Shown: positions 22,697-34,494, counted from the stretch's first letter. The stretch is 64,000 bases of DNA from Leptodactylus fallax (GCA_947044405.1 CAMRHE010000167.1:186001-250000), one strand, 5' to 3'. Made by a program: numbers and translations. The notes: generated by a model not told the origin, from the sequence alone.

Positions 22697-24503
22697 TCAA
22701 TGTGAAGTATGGGCCTGCTTTTGGCTAATGAGATGGTCAATGTCCGGTTCCATATTTGTCACTGCTAGCCGTAACAAGTGATGCAAGTGCACATCGGTTA
22801 GTCTAGATCTGGTTGGAGATTTCAGATGTTTCATTCTGGAAAAAGTCTGTTCACAAACATAAGTGCTGCCAAAGATTGTTGCCATTTTGAGTGCATGATT
22901 CCTGAGATTAGGATAGGTCTCAGAGGAGAGAGATGCATAGAAGTTAAGCAAGCTGCTTGCCTTGAATGCATCTTTCAGAGAGTCACAATTCTGCAATTCA
23001 GCCAGTTCCATTTGGTAAATTGCATCCACATTTTCAATGTCAATAGAAAATGGGTTACGGAAAAGCTGTATGTCCTATTCATGGAGATGAAGCTCTTTAA
23101 ATCTGAATTGAAACTCCTTTTGCAACTTTTCCAGTGAATTCACACATGTTTCTTTTGGGAATGCAATCAAGGGGTTTTCCGCTAACAGATTTTGAGTTAA
23201 GGGGAGATGGCAGAAATTTTCCTCCTTCACTTGTTTGATAAGGAGGCCTAATTTTACTTCAAATGCTTTCACATGTGATTGCATATCACAGATGAGCTTC
23301 CATTTTCCTTGACGTTGCACATTGAAACTGTTGAGTAGCTCTGTTACATCTGTCAGAAAGGCGAGGTGCCATTTCCATTCTGCATCATTGAGCTCTGGTA
23401 CTTCTTTGTTTTTTTGAAAGCATAAAATCTGTAATCTGTGGAAGTAAGTCATAAAAATGTCTCAAAACTCTCCCTCGACTCAGCCAACGGACTTCTGTGT
23501 GGTACAGAACATCTTCATAGGCAACATCTAGCTCAGACAGAAATTCCTGAAATTGTCTGTGGTTTAGTGCATTAGTTCTAATGAAGTTAACACAAGATAC
23601 CACAATTTTCATAACAGAGTCCCACTTCAGTGATTTACTACATAGCGCTTGTTGGTGGATGAGGCAATGTATGGCTATTGGATGAGAATGGTTACGTTTG
23701 TCCATTTCTTGGTTAATGCGAGCAATTACTCCTTTCTTAGACCCCACCATGCTAGGCGCACCATCAGTTGTCACACTGGCTAGTTTAGCCCAGTCCAGCT
23801 CCAAATCCTTCACAGTTTGGGAAAGCTTTTCATAGATATCCTCTCCTGTAGTTGTTCCTTTGATGCTTTGCAGTGCACCAAGCTCTTCTATGACTTCGAA
23901 ATTGTCATTCATCCCACGAATAAAAATTAGAAGTTGTGCAGAATCACGAACATCATTGCTCTCGTCAAGTGCCAAGGAAAAATAAGAAAGTTTTCTTGCG
24001 GAGTTTTGCAAATGCTGATGCAAATTGTCTCCCATTTCTTCAATCCTTCGTGTAATTGTAGATCCTGAAAGACTAATTGTACTAAATAAGTCTGACTTTT
24101 CTGGACACATCTCTTTGGCAATAGAAAGAAGGCACTCTTTAACAAATTCTCCCTCCACGAATGGTCTGCCAGTGCACGCTATTAGCTTGGCAACTTGAAA
24201 ACTTGCTCGCAGTGATGAAATATTTAGCTGCTTCTGCTTCACAAAAGTATTTTGCTGAGTTGTCAATGAATGTTTCAGTTTTAATATTTTATCTTTTCTT
24301 ACATCTCCAACCAAACAATTATATTTATCTTTATGTTGAGTTTGATAATGTCGACGCAAATTGTATTCTTTGAACACAGCCACTATATTCTGACATATCA
24401 AACACACAGCTTTTTCCTTGTACTGCATGAAAAAGTAATCATAAGTCTACTGTTCTTTGAATATCCTACACTCCGAGTCAATTTTTCTCTTTTTTGACGT
24501 CAT
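22697..24503 (-). pseudogene. hAT transposase, three lesions
   Basis: The likely start is ATG 24503 (MTSKKRKIDSECRIF). A BED-like zinc finger follows (CLICQ, then RRHYQTQH), then the RNase H-like core and the C-terminal dimerisation region (YPNLRNHALKMATIFGSTYV, then CEQTFSRMKHLKS). It resembles the Charlie-type transposases from which GTF2IRD2 and ZBED-family host proteins descend. Lesions: an in-frame TAG at 24449-24447 (codon 19), a frameshift near 23410, and an in-frame TAG at 23077-23075. All remaining segments are long and open, so decay is modest. A complete protein would be about 600 residues and would act in the nucleus on the terminal repeats. Confidence 0.88.
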
Positions 24504-24689
24504 TGTTTCCTAGGGATTCCAAATTGCCATTAGTAAAATACCAATAGATAGATATACAGCCCTACAAAAACAATATATGCCAACAATAATACTGTACACA
24601 CACTGTACCTCAGATTATAACACTTACATACACTGTACTTCCCAAATACAGCACAGTGCACCTCTGAAATGTGCTTCTCTCTTCCCGCA

Positions 24690-25062
24690 AATAGGTCCAG
24701 CACTCTGCCCCCATATAAGTCCAGCTCTCTCCCCCATATAGGTCCAGCTGTTTCCCTCATATAGGTCCCATGCAGTCTCCCCCATATAGGTCCCATGCAG
24801 TCTCCCCCATATAGGTCCTATACAGTCTCCCTCATATAGGGCCAGCTCTTTCCCCCATATAGGTCCCATGCCCCCCATATAGGTCCCATGCCCCCCCCAT
24901 ATAGGTCCCATGCCCCCCCCCCCATATAGGTCCCATGCAGTCTCCCTCATATAGGGCCAGCTCTCTCCCCCATATAAGTCCAGGTCTCTCCCCCATATAT
25001 GTCCAGCTCTCCCCTATATAGGTCCCATCAATCCCCCATATAGATCCAGCTCTCTGATCCCC
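24690..25062. repeat. Minisatellite inside the hAT element
   Basis: Roughly 15 imperfect units of CCCCCATATAGGTCCCATGC or CCCCATATAGGTCCAGCTCT (16-25 bp). It lies upstream of the transposase start and could belong to its promoter region. Multiple ORFs on the minus strand are by-products. Confidence 0.9.
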
Positions 25063-25197
25063 CTCCATGCCCAGTAAAAAAAAAAGTGAAAATATACTTT
25101 ACCTAGCACTGCAGCCGCTCCCGCGCTGTGGTCCCGGCTCCTCTGTCTTCGGCTGTAAGGCCTAGATGAGCACGTTGTGCGTCATGACATGATCATT

Positions 25198-25456
25198 CTA
25201 GGTCCGGACGACGAGCGCCGAGCGTCTACACAAGAACGAGACTTCCCGTGTAGCGCTCGGTGGGTTATTTCAATTGTAAGCGCCTGTGCCCTCACAATTG
25301 AAATAACAAAAGGGAATTGCGACGCGGGCCGGGTGCGGATGATGAGCGCCGAGCATCTACACAGGAACGAGACTTCCCGTGTAGCGCTCGGCGGGTTATT
25401 TCAATTGTAAGCGCCGCCTGTGCGCTCACAATTGAAATAACACAAGGAAATTGCGA
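25198..25456. repeat. Two tandem ~125-bp units, each with a hairpin
   Basis: The block GCGCCGAGCGTCTACACAAG to GGGAATTGCGACGCGGGCC is repeated once. Each copy holds GTTATTTCAATTGTAAGCGC, later answered by ACAATTGAAATAAC, forming a 14-bp stem. It sits at the subterminal end of the hAT, where transposase-binding repeats would be expected (inference). Confidence 0.8.
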
Positions 25457-25615
25457 CACGGGCCGGATAAATGGCCTCCGGGGCCGGATGCGGCCCGCGG
25501 GCCGTAGTTTGGGGACCCCTGCCTTATATCAATGACCACCCTCTTATGTTCATAATGCCTCCTAATATAAATGATGCCCCCTAATGGCCCCTTATATAAA
25601 TAACCTCCCCCCTTG

Positions 25616-26228
25616 TGTGAAGAATATCGCCTTGCCAAGCCTCTTAGACTACCTGCGATCAACCCTCTTTCTTAACCTCCCACTCACACACCGTGAGTAG
25701 ACCGGGTCATAGGATAGAATGAAACAAGCTGTATAAATTTTATATATTTAATAACCCAAGTGGGTCGGTACAAATTAATAGCATATACAGAAATATACAA
25801 TATTAATACGATCAAGCATAAACGTACAAGCAAAAGAGTGATGATACCGCACATAAAACAAAAGAATGGGAATAAAATATAGAATAATACCTGAGCCCCC
25901 AACTCTGTCTTAGCTGTGTCTCTTTCAGGCTCCACACAAAAGACCACAGAAAACTCACCCTACCTCAGTGTCAGACCCTTTTCAGCCCCACCCTTCACCT
26001 CCCCCAGCCAGCCCTCCTACTGTCTCCTTTGCAGAATCCTCGGACAGTTGGGTACCTTCCTAGGCTCCGGGAAGGGATGGGTGACGTTAAGGTCACCGGA
26101 CCACTCTCTCCCATCGCCATCTGGCCTCAACTTAAGCACAACATTCCAACAAGTGGGGGGAGGACTGACATGAGCAAGTAAAAACACACTTCCAAGAAAG
26201 ATATAAAACTGAGGGTCGGTTCATCACA
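25616..26228 (-). repeat. 3' LTR of Gypsy 1
   Basis: 613 bp, beginning TGTGATGAACCGACC and ending TTCTTCACA on the minus strand (TG...CA ends). The pol frame extends into it, stopping at 26132. Confidence 0.92.
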
Positions 26229-28069
26229 CCTCCCCCTTTTAGAGCATGTCGGGGGGAAGGAGGAGCCTCCGTTCCTCTTCCACCCGCACCTTCACCTCGC
26301 CAGGACAGGCCATCGGCATTGCCATGGGCCTGGCCAGGCTTGTGCCGGATGTCATAGTTGTATTGCTGCAGCACCAGGCTCCAACGTAACAACCGTCCAT
26401 TCTGACCTGCAACACATTTGATCCAGATCAGAGGGTTGTGATCCGTCATCACGGTGAAGTGGCGCCCATACAAGTAAGGCTGCAGATGCTGCAAGGCCCA
26501 AACAATTGCTAGGCATTCCTTCACCACTGTGGCGTAGGCCACCTCCCGCGGCAGAAGCTTCCGGCTGAGGTACTGCACCGGGTGCTCTTGCCCCGCTGAG
26601 TCAAGCTGGCTCAGTACGGCACCGAGTCCGTAGGTGCTGGTGTCTGTCTGTAGCACAAGCGGACGTGACTCATCGTACGCCTGAAGTACAGGTGCGTTCG
26701 CCAGGGCCGCTTTCAGGGCCTGGAAGGAGCGCTCGCAAGCATCCGTCCACTGGACAGTTTGCGGCAACTTCTTCTTGGTGAGGTCCGTCAAGGGGGCGGC
26801 CAGAGCACTATAGTTCGGTACGAACTTCCTATAGTACCCTGCCGTACCCAGGAAAGACATCACCTGTCGCTTGGTCCGGGGGGTTTCCCAGGACGTGATT
26901 ACATCCAGCTTTTCAGGTTCTGGTTTCAGGGTTCCCCAACCTACCCGGTGTCCCAGGTATTGGACCTCGCGCATGCCCAGCTGACACTTTTCCGGTTTGA
27001 TGGTCAAGCCCACACTGTGGATCCGCCCCAGCACCTGCGCCAGGTGCTGTAGGTGTTCCTCCCATGTGGAGCTGAAGACGGCAATGTCATCCAGGTACGT
27101 AGTGGCAAACCCTTCGCATCCCGTCAGTAGGGAGTTGACCATCCGCTGGAAAGTGGCAGGGGCATTCTTCATGCCGAATGGCATGACCGTGGACTCGTAC
27201 AGTCCGAAAGGGGTGATAAAGGCCAATCGCTCCTGTGCTTGAGGGGACTGGGGGATCTGCCAGTATCCCCGACTCAAGTCCATGATGGACAAGTACTGGG
27301 CCTTATCTAACCGGTCAAGCAGGTCGTCGATGCGCGGCATGGGGTACGCGTCGTCGACTGTAACCGCATTAAGTTCCCTGTAGTCTACACAGAACCAGGT
27401 GGTCCGGTCCTTTTTGGGCACAAGAACCACAGGTGAAGCCCATGCACTGTGAGAGGGCTGAATCACCCCCAGTTCCAGCATCTCGTCAATCTCCTTGCGC
27501 ATCTGGACCTGTACCTCCGAGGAGACGCGATATGGCGACCGCCGGATAGGGGCATAATTACCGGTATCCACATGGTGAATGGCCTGGTCAGTTCTCCCGG
27601 GCTTCGCGGAGAACAGACCAGGTAGGGAGTGCAAAACTCCATCCAGCTGGAACAGCTGGGCCTCAGCCAGCAGGGGGTTCACCTGTGCCTTCTTGTTGGA
27701 CCCATCCTCCTGAAAATGAGCAAGCAAGTCAACAAGGTCTTCTTCTTCCCCCTCCTCTAGCAGACTGCATACCGGAAAGGCACTAGCTTCCCGATCATGA
27801 TGATCCTTCATCATGTTGACATGGAAGACCTTATGCCTGTTCCGGCCTGGATCAACAGTGACCAGGTAGCTGACGCTGTTGACCTGCTGGTGCACGACGT
27901 ATGGACCGGTCCATTTCGCCTGAAGCTTGTCCTGGGGCTCAGGGACTAGGACCCATACTTTCTGCCCCGGCTGGTATGGTCTCTCACAGGCATTCTGATC
28001 ATACCAGCGCTTCTGGTCAGCCTGAGCCTGGACCATGTTGTCATGCACCAGCTGCGCCATAGCCTGCAT
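26132..28069 (-). pseudogene. Gypsy 1 pol, C-terminal part: integrase GPY/F region, RT and RNase H
   Basis: A 645-residue open frame. Residues 40-75 hold the integrase GPY/F-type module (WTGPYVVHQQVNSVSYLVTV). RT spans about 190-380 with SPVVLVPKKD, FCVDYRELN, FGMKNAPATFQRMVN and the catalytic YLDD at 325-328. RNase H spans about 468-590 with D475 (LQTDTSTYG), E518, D543 (TDHNPL) and D586. The frame is continuous with the upstream integrase except for one TGA at 28084-28082. It runs through the polypurine tract into the 3' LTR. It copies element RNA to DNA inside the particle. Confidence 0.92.
26229..26240 (-). promoter_or_regulatory. Polypurine tract of Gypsy 1
   Basis: AAAAGGGGGAGG on the minus strand, directly next to the 3' LTR. 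It is the usual primer for plus-strand synthesis. The same tract precedes the 3' LTR of Gypsy 2. Confidence 0.85.
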
Positions 28070-28081
28070 TTGGTCACAGAA

Positions 28082-29314
28082 TCACAGGACATACTCCACA
28101 ACTGGCACACCTTGGATGGCTGTTTCTCCTTCCCAGGACTCTTTCACAAGAGTTAGGGGCCCACGTATACGTCTCCCGTACAAGAGCTCAAAGGGGGAGA
28201 AACCCGTTGAGGCTTGAGGCACCTCCCGGTAAGCGAACAGCAGGTGCGGGAGATAAGGCTCCCAGTCGCGCCCGTGGGACTCGACTAACATCCTGAGCAT
28301 CTGCTTCAGGGTGCCATTGAACCGTTCACACAGGCCATTGGTCTGTGGGTGATACGGGCTGGACACCAGATGTTGCACCTCTGTTACCTTACACAGGCCT
28401 TGCATCAAGGCAGACATGAACTGGGTACCCTGGTCTGTGAGCATCTCTCTGGGAAATCCAACACGGGAGAAGATGCCTACCAGAGCCTTGGCCACTACAT
28501 CAGCCCGGGTGGAAGACAGAGTGACAGCTTCCGGGTACCTAGTAGCGTAGTCTACTACCGTTAATATGAAACGTTTCCCGGTGCGACTGGGAATGGACAG
28601 GGGTCCAATGAGATCCACAGCCACCCGCTGGAAAGGTTCGGTTATGATGGGCATAGGTATCATTGGGGCTTTTGAGCCTTGCCCCGCCTTGCCCATCCTC
28701 TGACAAGTGTCACATGAACGGCAGTATTTATCTATATCTGTCCCCATTTTAGGCCAGTAGAATAAGTGGCTGAGGCGAGCCTTGGTCTTAGCGATCCCCA
28801 GGTGGCCTGCCAGTGGAATATTATGAGCAATCCGCAAAAACTCCACCCGATAGGGTTGGGGTACCACCAAATGTTTCTCCCTGAGCCGACTTTCTTTTCC
28901 CTTTGTGGGGATCGTTTCCCGATACAACCTCCCTTGCTCCCAGTACACGCGGTCCTTGTCTGACTCCAAGGGAGGTTGAGTAGCACGCTCCTTCAATTCG
29001 CCCAGACTGCGGTCAGCTTGGACAGCGTCCCTGAACTCCTGACTGGAACCAGACAGAAGAGATGTGCATGTCACATACCCGCCAGGCTCCTCCGTCTCCA
29101 GCGTGGGGAGGCTAGTCATGGCGGTCTCAGTGCCATCTCCGGGGGATAGAGGGAACAGCTCAGGGGTCGGAGCGCCTTCCACCCCTCTAGCACTCTGGCT
29201 GCGGGTTACCACCGCAACACCAGCAGTCCGTCCCTCATCCGGATCGGCCCTGAGATCCCCATGACCCACCTGACCACCTGGCACACTGTCATCAGTTGGG
29301 GTTGCCCCCAGCAT
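28082..29314 (-). pseudogene. Gypsy 1 pol, integrase part
   Basis: A 410-residue frame. After a linker comes the HHCC zinc region (H164, H171, C201, C204, in AHNIPLAGHLG and CRSCDTCQRMG). The DDE core has D234 (VAVDLIGPL), D294 (LTDQGTQF) and E330 (CERFNG), spaced 35 residues for the last pair. The frame ends at TGA 28084-28082 and reopens immediately in the same frame as the GPY/F module and RT. Integrase inserts the cDNA into chromosomes. Its position ahead of RT defines the unusual order of this element. Upstream it is open from about 29340, and the frame relation to the protease ORF is broken. Confidence 0.92.
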
Positions 29315-29519
29315 CTCAGAAGAGCTACCCTATAAACCTGCAAGGCAAGAATTAGCAATTACATTGACATTGCATTCATTCATTGATTCACAGTGAACTG
29401 CATGGGTGAATGGCTCAGCCCGGGTCACACTGAGGGGGCCATCACCACCCGCAGATGTGGGCAGGGCTACAGCCAGGTTAACATTCCACAATGCCTCATT
29501 CACATGCTCACTGATTACT

Positions 29520-29948
29520 TTAGCTGGGCACACAGCAGGGGGAAACAAGCTGCTGACTCCTCCCTCTGCCTGTGACAGGCTTCAACACCACATTAAAATC
29601 ATCCTTCAGTACAGACATTTTGTCACAGCGAGGTGGGGCTACTCCCACCCCATATTGGGACACCAAGGGCCCCAAATCTGTTCCCAATAGTACATTGGCA
29701 GGCAGATCAGACATTAGCCCCACATCACGCATTCCTTTTCCCGCACCCCAGTCCAAATGGACACAAGCCATGGGCACAGTTAAGCGTTCTTGTCCAATAC
29801 CCCTCAGGGTTAGAGTTTTTCCAGGGATAATACTGTCCGCAGGGACCAAGTCAGGTTGCACCAGAGAAACATCCGCCCCAGTGTCCCGAAATCCCATGAC
29901 CACTTTATCCCCCACAATGACCTGTTGACGGTTGGCATTGGATTGCAA
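29520..29948 (-). pseudogene. Gypsy 1 aspartic protease
   Basis: The frame contains the active-site motif MGFRDTGADVSLVQ and the second conserved strand NVLLGTDLGPLVSQYG, as in retroviral-type aspartic proteases. It would cut the Gag-Pol polyprotein. It lies in a different frame from gag. Compared with Gypsy 2, the shift maps to a C-run just after the zinc knuckle (about 30005), where this copy has one extra C. A further break separates it from integrase. Confidence 0.88.
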
Positions 29949-31338
29949 CCCCCCTCCCCACCAAGTATACAGATGAGCCAGCTGCCGTGGCTAGGGAAAC
30001 AGGGGGGGTTCTTAGGGAGGTTGGGGCACTCCGCCTTGAAATGTCCTGGCTGGTTACAGGCATGACACCGCCGGGCCTCTCCTTGGGACTTAGAGGTGGT
30101 CCCCGGGGCGCCCAGAGTTCTTAGGACAGGGGAAGTAGAGGGGGCACCCGGGACAGAGTTTGTCTTACCCCACTTGGAGACCGCAGGCTGTGGTGAACTC
30201 CAGCTTTGCCTCTCCTTCCAGCTTGAGGGTCTCTGCAGTGTGGCTCCTCTCTTGGTCCCTTGCTCCCTGGTGGACACATAGTCGTCAGCAATCTCTGCAG
30301 CCTTGTCTGCTGTCTTGGGTTTCCGATCACACACGAACTGGCGGACCTCCAGAGGGCACACCTGGAGAAATTGTTCCTTTATCATAAGATCCCCAAGTCC
30401 CTCAAATGTGGTGACAGTAAGTCCTTTGATCCACTGCCAGAATGTAGCCTGTAAGTGGTGCAGAACATCCGCATAGCTCTCTGTGAGACCCCGCTGTATA
30501 TTCCGGAACTTTTTGCAATACACCTCCGGCGTGAGCCGGTATCTCCGGATCAGCGCCGCTTTGATCGTCTCTGGTCCTCTGGTAAGCTCGTGGAAACATC
30601 CAGGCCTTTCCCCTTCTGCCGGGGGAGACAGGTAACGGGCACATTCTACTTGGGGAATATGATGCTGCTTACACGCCCTCTCAAATCCCCGCAAGAACAA
30701 GTCCAAGTCCCCGTTATCTTCCAAGATTGGAAAGTCCTCGGATCGGATCTTTAGTGCTTGGGCTCCTGGAGTTTGTGCAGGAGAAGGTTGCACCTGCTGG
30801 GGAAGTTCCAGCTTTTTCAGCTCAAGCTGATGCTCCCTCTCCGCCTGGCGTTCACGGGCCTCTCGCTCAGACCGACGCTCTGCAGCAGCGGCAGCGGCCT
30901 CTCTCTCAGCCCGACGCTCTGCAGCAGCGGGAGGGCCTCTCTCACAGCCCGACGCTCTGCAGCAGCAGCGGCCTCTCTCTCCGCTTGGCGCTCTGCAGCT
31001 TCTCTCTCCGCCCGGCGCTCTGCAGCTTCTCGGTACTGGAGAACCACCTTCAGACGGGTGCTAGAGTCACTGGCGTCTATCTGCTGTAAGGCCATTTGCA
31101 AGTATAAGTCCGTTACCCCCACAGAACTGGGGCTACTGGTCCCTCCAGGCACCGCTACCTCTGGGGTCCAGGCACCTGCTGAACCATCTGGCATGGTGAT
31201 GTTTTCTTGTGCCAGCCCCTCAGGACTTTGCTCCTCGTCCTGCCCAGCTGCAGCACCTTCCATATCAGCCATCTGCGCAGCGTTTGTATCAGTCAGTTTC
31301 TGACGTCCCCTGGCTCCACTTCTCAGAGACCGAGACAT
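29810..31338 (-). pseudogene. Gypsy 1 gag with SCAN-like capsid region
   Basis: The N-terminal part (31338-30817) opens with MSRSLRSGARG and carries a charged coiled coil of AER/EAA repeats. A frameshift near 30900 leads into the second part (30793-29810). That part includes a capsid region with LTPEVYCKKFRNIQRGLTES, LMIKEQFLQVCPLEVRQFV and AAEIADDYVSTREQ. This is similar to the SCAN domain of vertebrate zinc-finger proteins, which derives from this type of Gag. A CCHC zinc knuckle follows (CHACNQPGHFKAEC). Gag forms the cytoplasmic particle. The knuckle-to-protease junction is frameshifted. Confidence 0.88.
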
Positions 31339-31513
31339 CCACTGGAAGTCGTTGCCAAATAAAAGATAGGACAGAAAAAAGAAGAAGGGAGGGAACAGTG
31401 CTGTACCAAACTTTCACCGTATTTTAAGGTTGATCTCATACCGCGCTCGTTCCATAGGATTGCCACAACCCTCAGTGTCTGAGTGATACCACACCCACAC
31501 ACTGTTATCCTAA

Positions 31514-31532
31514 GATCCCACCGCTGCCACCA
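31514..31532 (-). promoter_or_regulatory. Primer-binding site of Gypsy 1
   Basis: TGGTGGCAGCGGTGGGAT begins one base inside the 5' LTR. It complements the 3' end of a vertebrate tRNA-Leu of the UAG/AAG type including CCA (tRNA sequence recalled). Gypsy 2 has a diverged version at the same place. Confidence 0.7.
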
Positions 31533-31533
31533 C

Positions 31534-32130
31534 TGTGAAGAATATCGCCTTGCCAAGCCTCTTGGCCTACCTGCGATCAACCCTCTTTCTTAACCTCCCA
31601 CTCACACACCGTGAGTAGACCGGGTCATAGGATAGAATGAAACAAGCTGTATAAATTTTATATATTTAATAACCCAAGTGGGTCGGTACAAATTAATAGC
31701 ATATACAGAAATATACAATATTAATACGATCAAGCATAAACATACAAGCAAAAGTGCGATGATACCGCACATAAAACAAAAGAATGGGAATAAAATATAG
31801 AATAATACCTGAGCCCCCAGCTCTGTCTTAGCTGTGTCTCTTTCAGGCTCCACACAAAAGACCACAGAAAACTCACCCTACCTCAGTGTCAGACCCTTTT
31901 CAGCCCCACCCTTCACCTCCCCCAGCCAGCCCTCCTACTGTCTCCTTTGCAGAATCCTCGGACAGTTGGGTACCTTCCTAGGGTGAAGTTAAGGTCACCG
32001 GACCACTCTCTCCCATAGCCATCTGGCCTCAACTTAAGCACAACATTCCAACAAATGGGGGGAGGACTGACATGAACAAGTAAAAACACACTTCCAAGAA
32101 AGATATAAAACTGAGGGTCGGTTCATCACA
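31534..32130 (-). repeat. 5' LTR of Gypsy 1
   Basis: 597 bp with TG...CA ends. It matches the 3' LTR except for scattered substitutions and a net 16-bp deletion near 31980. It should hold the element's promoter. Confidence 0.92.
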
Positions 32131-33571
32131 CCTTGTATTCATAATACCCCCTAATAACCCTTATATAAATGACGCCCAATCGTCATAATGCCCCCTAATG
32201 AATCCTCCCTTTATAGTTAGATTTCCCCCTACTATCCACCCCTTATTCTATTAATATACCCACAAAAAAAAAGTCATACTCACCTACCTGCGATGCAGAT
32301 GAACAGAGCCGCCGGCGCTTCCTCCCTGTCCACGCGCATGACGTCTGTGTCTGAGCGCTGGCGGCGCGATGTTGTGACGTCATCACGCCGCCTGTGCTTT
32401 GAAGAAGACATCGGTCTGTGGCCTGAAGTGGCTTGCGGTTTACAAGACAGTTAAGCACCAGGAAGCATTGTAACTAGATCGGTGTCTGAAGACACCAATC
32501 TAGTTAGAAATAAAGGATGTATTAATGGCCGCCCCGGGGGCCCCCAAAGACTCAGTGGGCCCGGGGCGGCCGCCCCCCTCTGCCCCCCCCGCTAGCTACG
32601 CCTCTGCCAAAATACAATAGTATATTTGTAGGGTTTTTTTGTACCTGGCTCCTACAAAAGCATTAATAAAAGCTATGCAAATCTTTAAAGGTACCTCAGA
32701 ATGGTGGAAATCATCCCTGTACAAACAAGCCCTAAATATTAAAGTTTTGGCTTTTGAAATACTAAAATGGAAAACAGAAAAAAATCACATTAGTCTTTAA
32801 GAGACTCCTTAAAGAAGACCTTACAAGCTCCACCAAGTCTTTTTCTTAATAGGTGCCATCCACTGGAATAGTTTCTCTAGTTCCCGTCATTCCGAGCAAT
32901 AAGTGCAGTTAGTTTTGGTTCCTGATATGCTAATTAGGCTTCTACTAAGTGGGTGTTGTCAGGCAGGAGCAGACAGGGGGCGTAATTCTGAGTTCTAACA
33001 CTACACACTGATAGTAGCAAAGTGCATATCAGGAACCAAAACTAACTGTAATGATTGCTCAGGAATGGTGGGGGATAAATAAATAATTCCAACTGTGCCA
33101 AGAAAAAAAAAAAACACTGGGGATGATGGAGATGTTGAAAGTCCCTGTTTAAGGTGGTAAAGGGGTTTCCACCAGTTTTTTTTTTTATGTTACAGCTCTA
33201 AAGAACAGACTCAATTCATGGACAGATGTGCTGTTTTTGGAAGAAAGCAGCCATGTTTTTCTAATCTTGGACAACTCCTCAAGCCACAATGGGTTTGATG
33301 ATAGCTAAAAAGAGAAGAAAACTAAGGAATCTCTGGTGGAGGTCAGGATGGTGTGAGTAATGGCAGTGGCCCTGAAAATATCTGCAGATGATGTCACTAA
33401 AATCGTGTCCCCAATCGAGGAGGCTGGGTGTGTGATGTAAGAAATTTATTTAGAGGCATTTGGATCCAATGTCAGCTGGAGCAAGTGAAAAGACCTTTGG
33501 CCTGTAGTAGGAGATCCTGATGAAAACCTTTGCCTGAGATCCTTCATATCAGGTTATATTCCTATAAGGAA

Positions 33572-33833
33572 TGGTTAGCACTGCAGCCTTGCAGTGCTGG
33601 AGTCCTGGGCTCGAATCCTGCCAAGGACAACATCTGCAAGGAGTTTGTATGTTCTCTCCGTGTTTGTGTGGGCTTCCTCCGGGTACTCCGGTCTCCTCCC
33701 ACACTCCAAAGACATACTGATAGGGAATGTAGATTGTGAGCCCTATATGGGACAGTGACTGACAATGTCTGTAAAGCGCTGTGGAATATGATGCCGCTAT
33801 ATAAGTAAGCATACTAAATAATAATAATAATAA
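33572..33833 (+). mobile_element. tRNA-headed SINE with V-type core and L2-like tail
   Basis: A head with GGTTAGCACTGCAGCC and a B-box-like GGCTCGAATCC (33608-33618) suggests RNA polymerase III transcription. The conserved core has GTGGGCTTCCTCCGGGTACT. The tail has TGTAAAGCGCTGTGGAATAT and (ATA)n. Copy A lacks it at the matching position (near 9090), so insertion followed duplication. Confidence 0.8.
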
Positions 33834-34494
33834 ATTCTTCCTTGACTGGGAGAAAGGTTGGAGAGTGAAGGACCTTAGAACACTGTACAGATATCTGCGA
33901 CACTACCTTGTGTCTTAAGGTGGTCCAGGGGTTCTGATATGTGGGACAACAAAAGTAAAATAACTCTAATATTTAATATTGTTCTTGAATTCATCAACAC
34001 AACGTTCCTGTATCTAGAACTTTAATGTATTAATATGTTTATCTAAACACCCCTGGAAATAGTAGAGGTAGAAATGGGAACCTAAATCCCTGATGTATAA
34101 GAACTTGGTGGTAAATGTTCCCACATCTGCTCACAAGGCCCCAAGTGGAGAATCACCCCTTCTATGCTTGTCATGGATCCATTCTTCACCCTCAGGGTGT
34201 ACAATGCCTCTTGGTACTTCTGTCATTACATTGTCATTCAGTTGGGGACTCATCTTTCATGCACCTGAAACCTAACGTAAATATATTATGTCTTCAGGAT
34301 CAACAAGTGAAAACAAAGAACAAGATACCAAGGGCGCCACCATTTTTCACCGATTGCCGCCCTCCAGAACGTCACCGGTTGCCATGACAGCCAGGAGCCT
34401 ATTGAAGGTTCCCAGGCTTGTCATTGCATTAGATCCAGAGCCAGCGTCTAATAGAAGTGAAGGCATTTTGCTATTCACTGCAATACAGTAGTGG

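Larger units (their letters stand above)
22501..25521 (-). mobile_element. hAT transposon with ZBED/GTF2IRD2-type transposase
   Basis: The ends CAGGGGTCCCCAAACT and AGTTTGGGGACCCCTG are perfect inverted repeats of 16 bp. The 8-bp target duplications are CCTTTTAT (22493-22500) and CCTTATAT (25522-25529), one mismatch. The element contains one decayed transposase gene, a minisatellite and a duplicated hairpin block. Confidence 0.9.
25616..32130 (-). mobile_element. Full-length Ty3/Gypsy LTR retrotransposon 1, Gmr1-like order
   Basis: A 6.5-kb element with two LTRs, a tRNA-Leu-type primer site, a polypurine tract, and a 5-bp target duplication CCTTG (25611-25615, 32131-32135). In transcription order: gag, protease, integrase, reverse transcriptase, RNase H. 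Integrase before RT is characteristic of the Gmr1-like lineage and opposite to ordinary Gypsy elements. The coding region carries indels and one in-frame stop, so the copy is inactive. The LTRs differ by about ten substitutions and a 16-bp net indel. Confidence 0.92.
20540..32606. mobile_element. Non-autonomous hAT element swollen by nested insertions
   Basis: Terminal repeats CAGAGGCGTAGCTAGG (20540) and CTAGCTACGCCTCTG (ending 32606) are flanked by the 8-bp duplication CCAAAATA (20532-20539, 32607-32614). Copy A keeps the single empty site at 3107-3114. Original hAT sequence survives at 20540-20930, 22395-22500, 25522-25615 and 32131-32606. Most of the length is two foldback elements, a second hAT and a Gypsy. 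No transposase of its own is seen. Confidence 0.88.
17828..34330 (+). repeat. Locally duplicated unit, copy B
   Basis: Starts right of the hAT element with GCAAGGCATTATGGGTGAGC and tracks copy A through 20540. It resumes at 32607 after a 12-kb nested hAT insertion and continues to about 34310. Private insertions are that hAT and a SINE (33572-33833). The stretches 18280-20540 and 32607-33570 hold no gene; they include CATCTACAGATCCCC tandem repeats (19170-19300). Beyond 34330 homology to copy A is lost at the Rex1 LINE. Confidence 0.75.

Noticed and set aside
24530..25068. Minus-strand Gly/Trp/Tyr-rich ORFs upstream of the hAT transposase
   Set aside because: Translation of the CCCCCATATAGG minisatellite.
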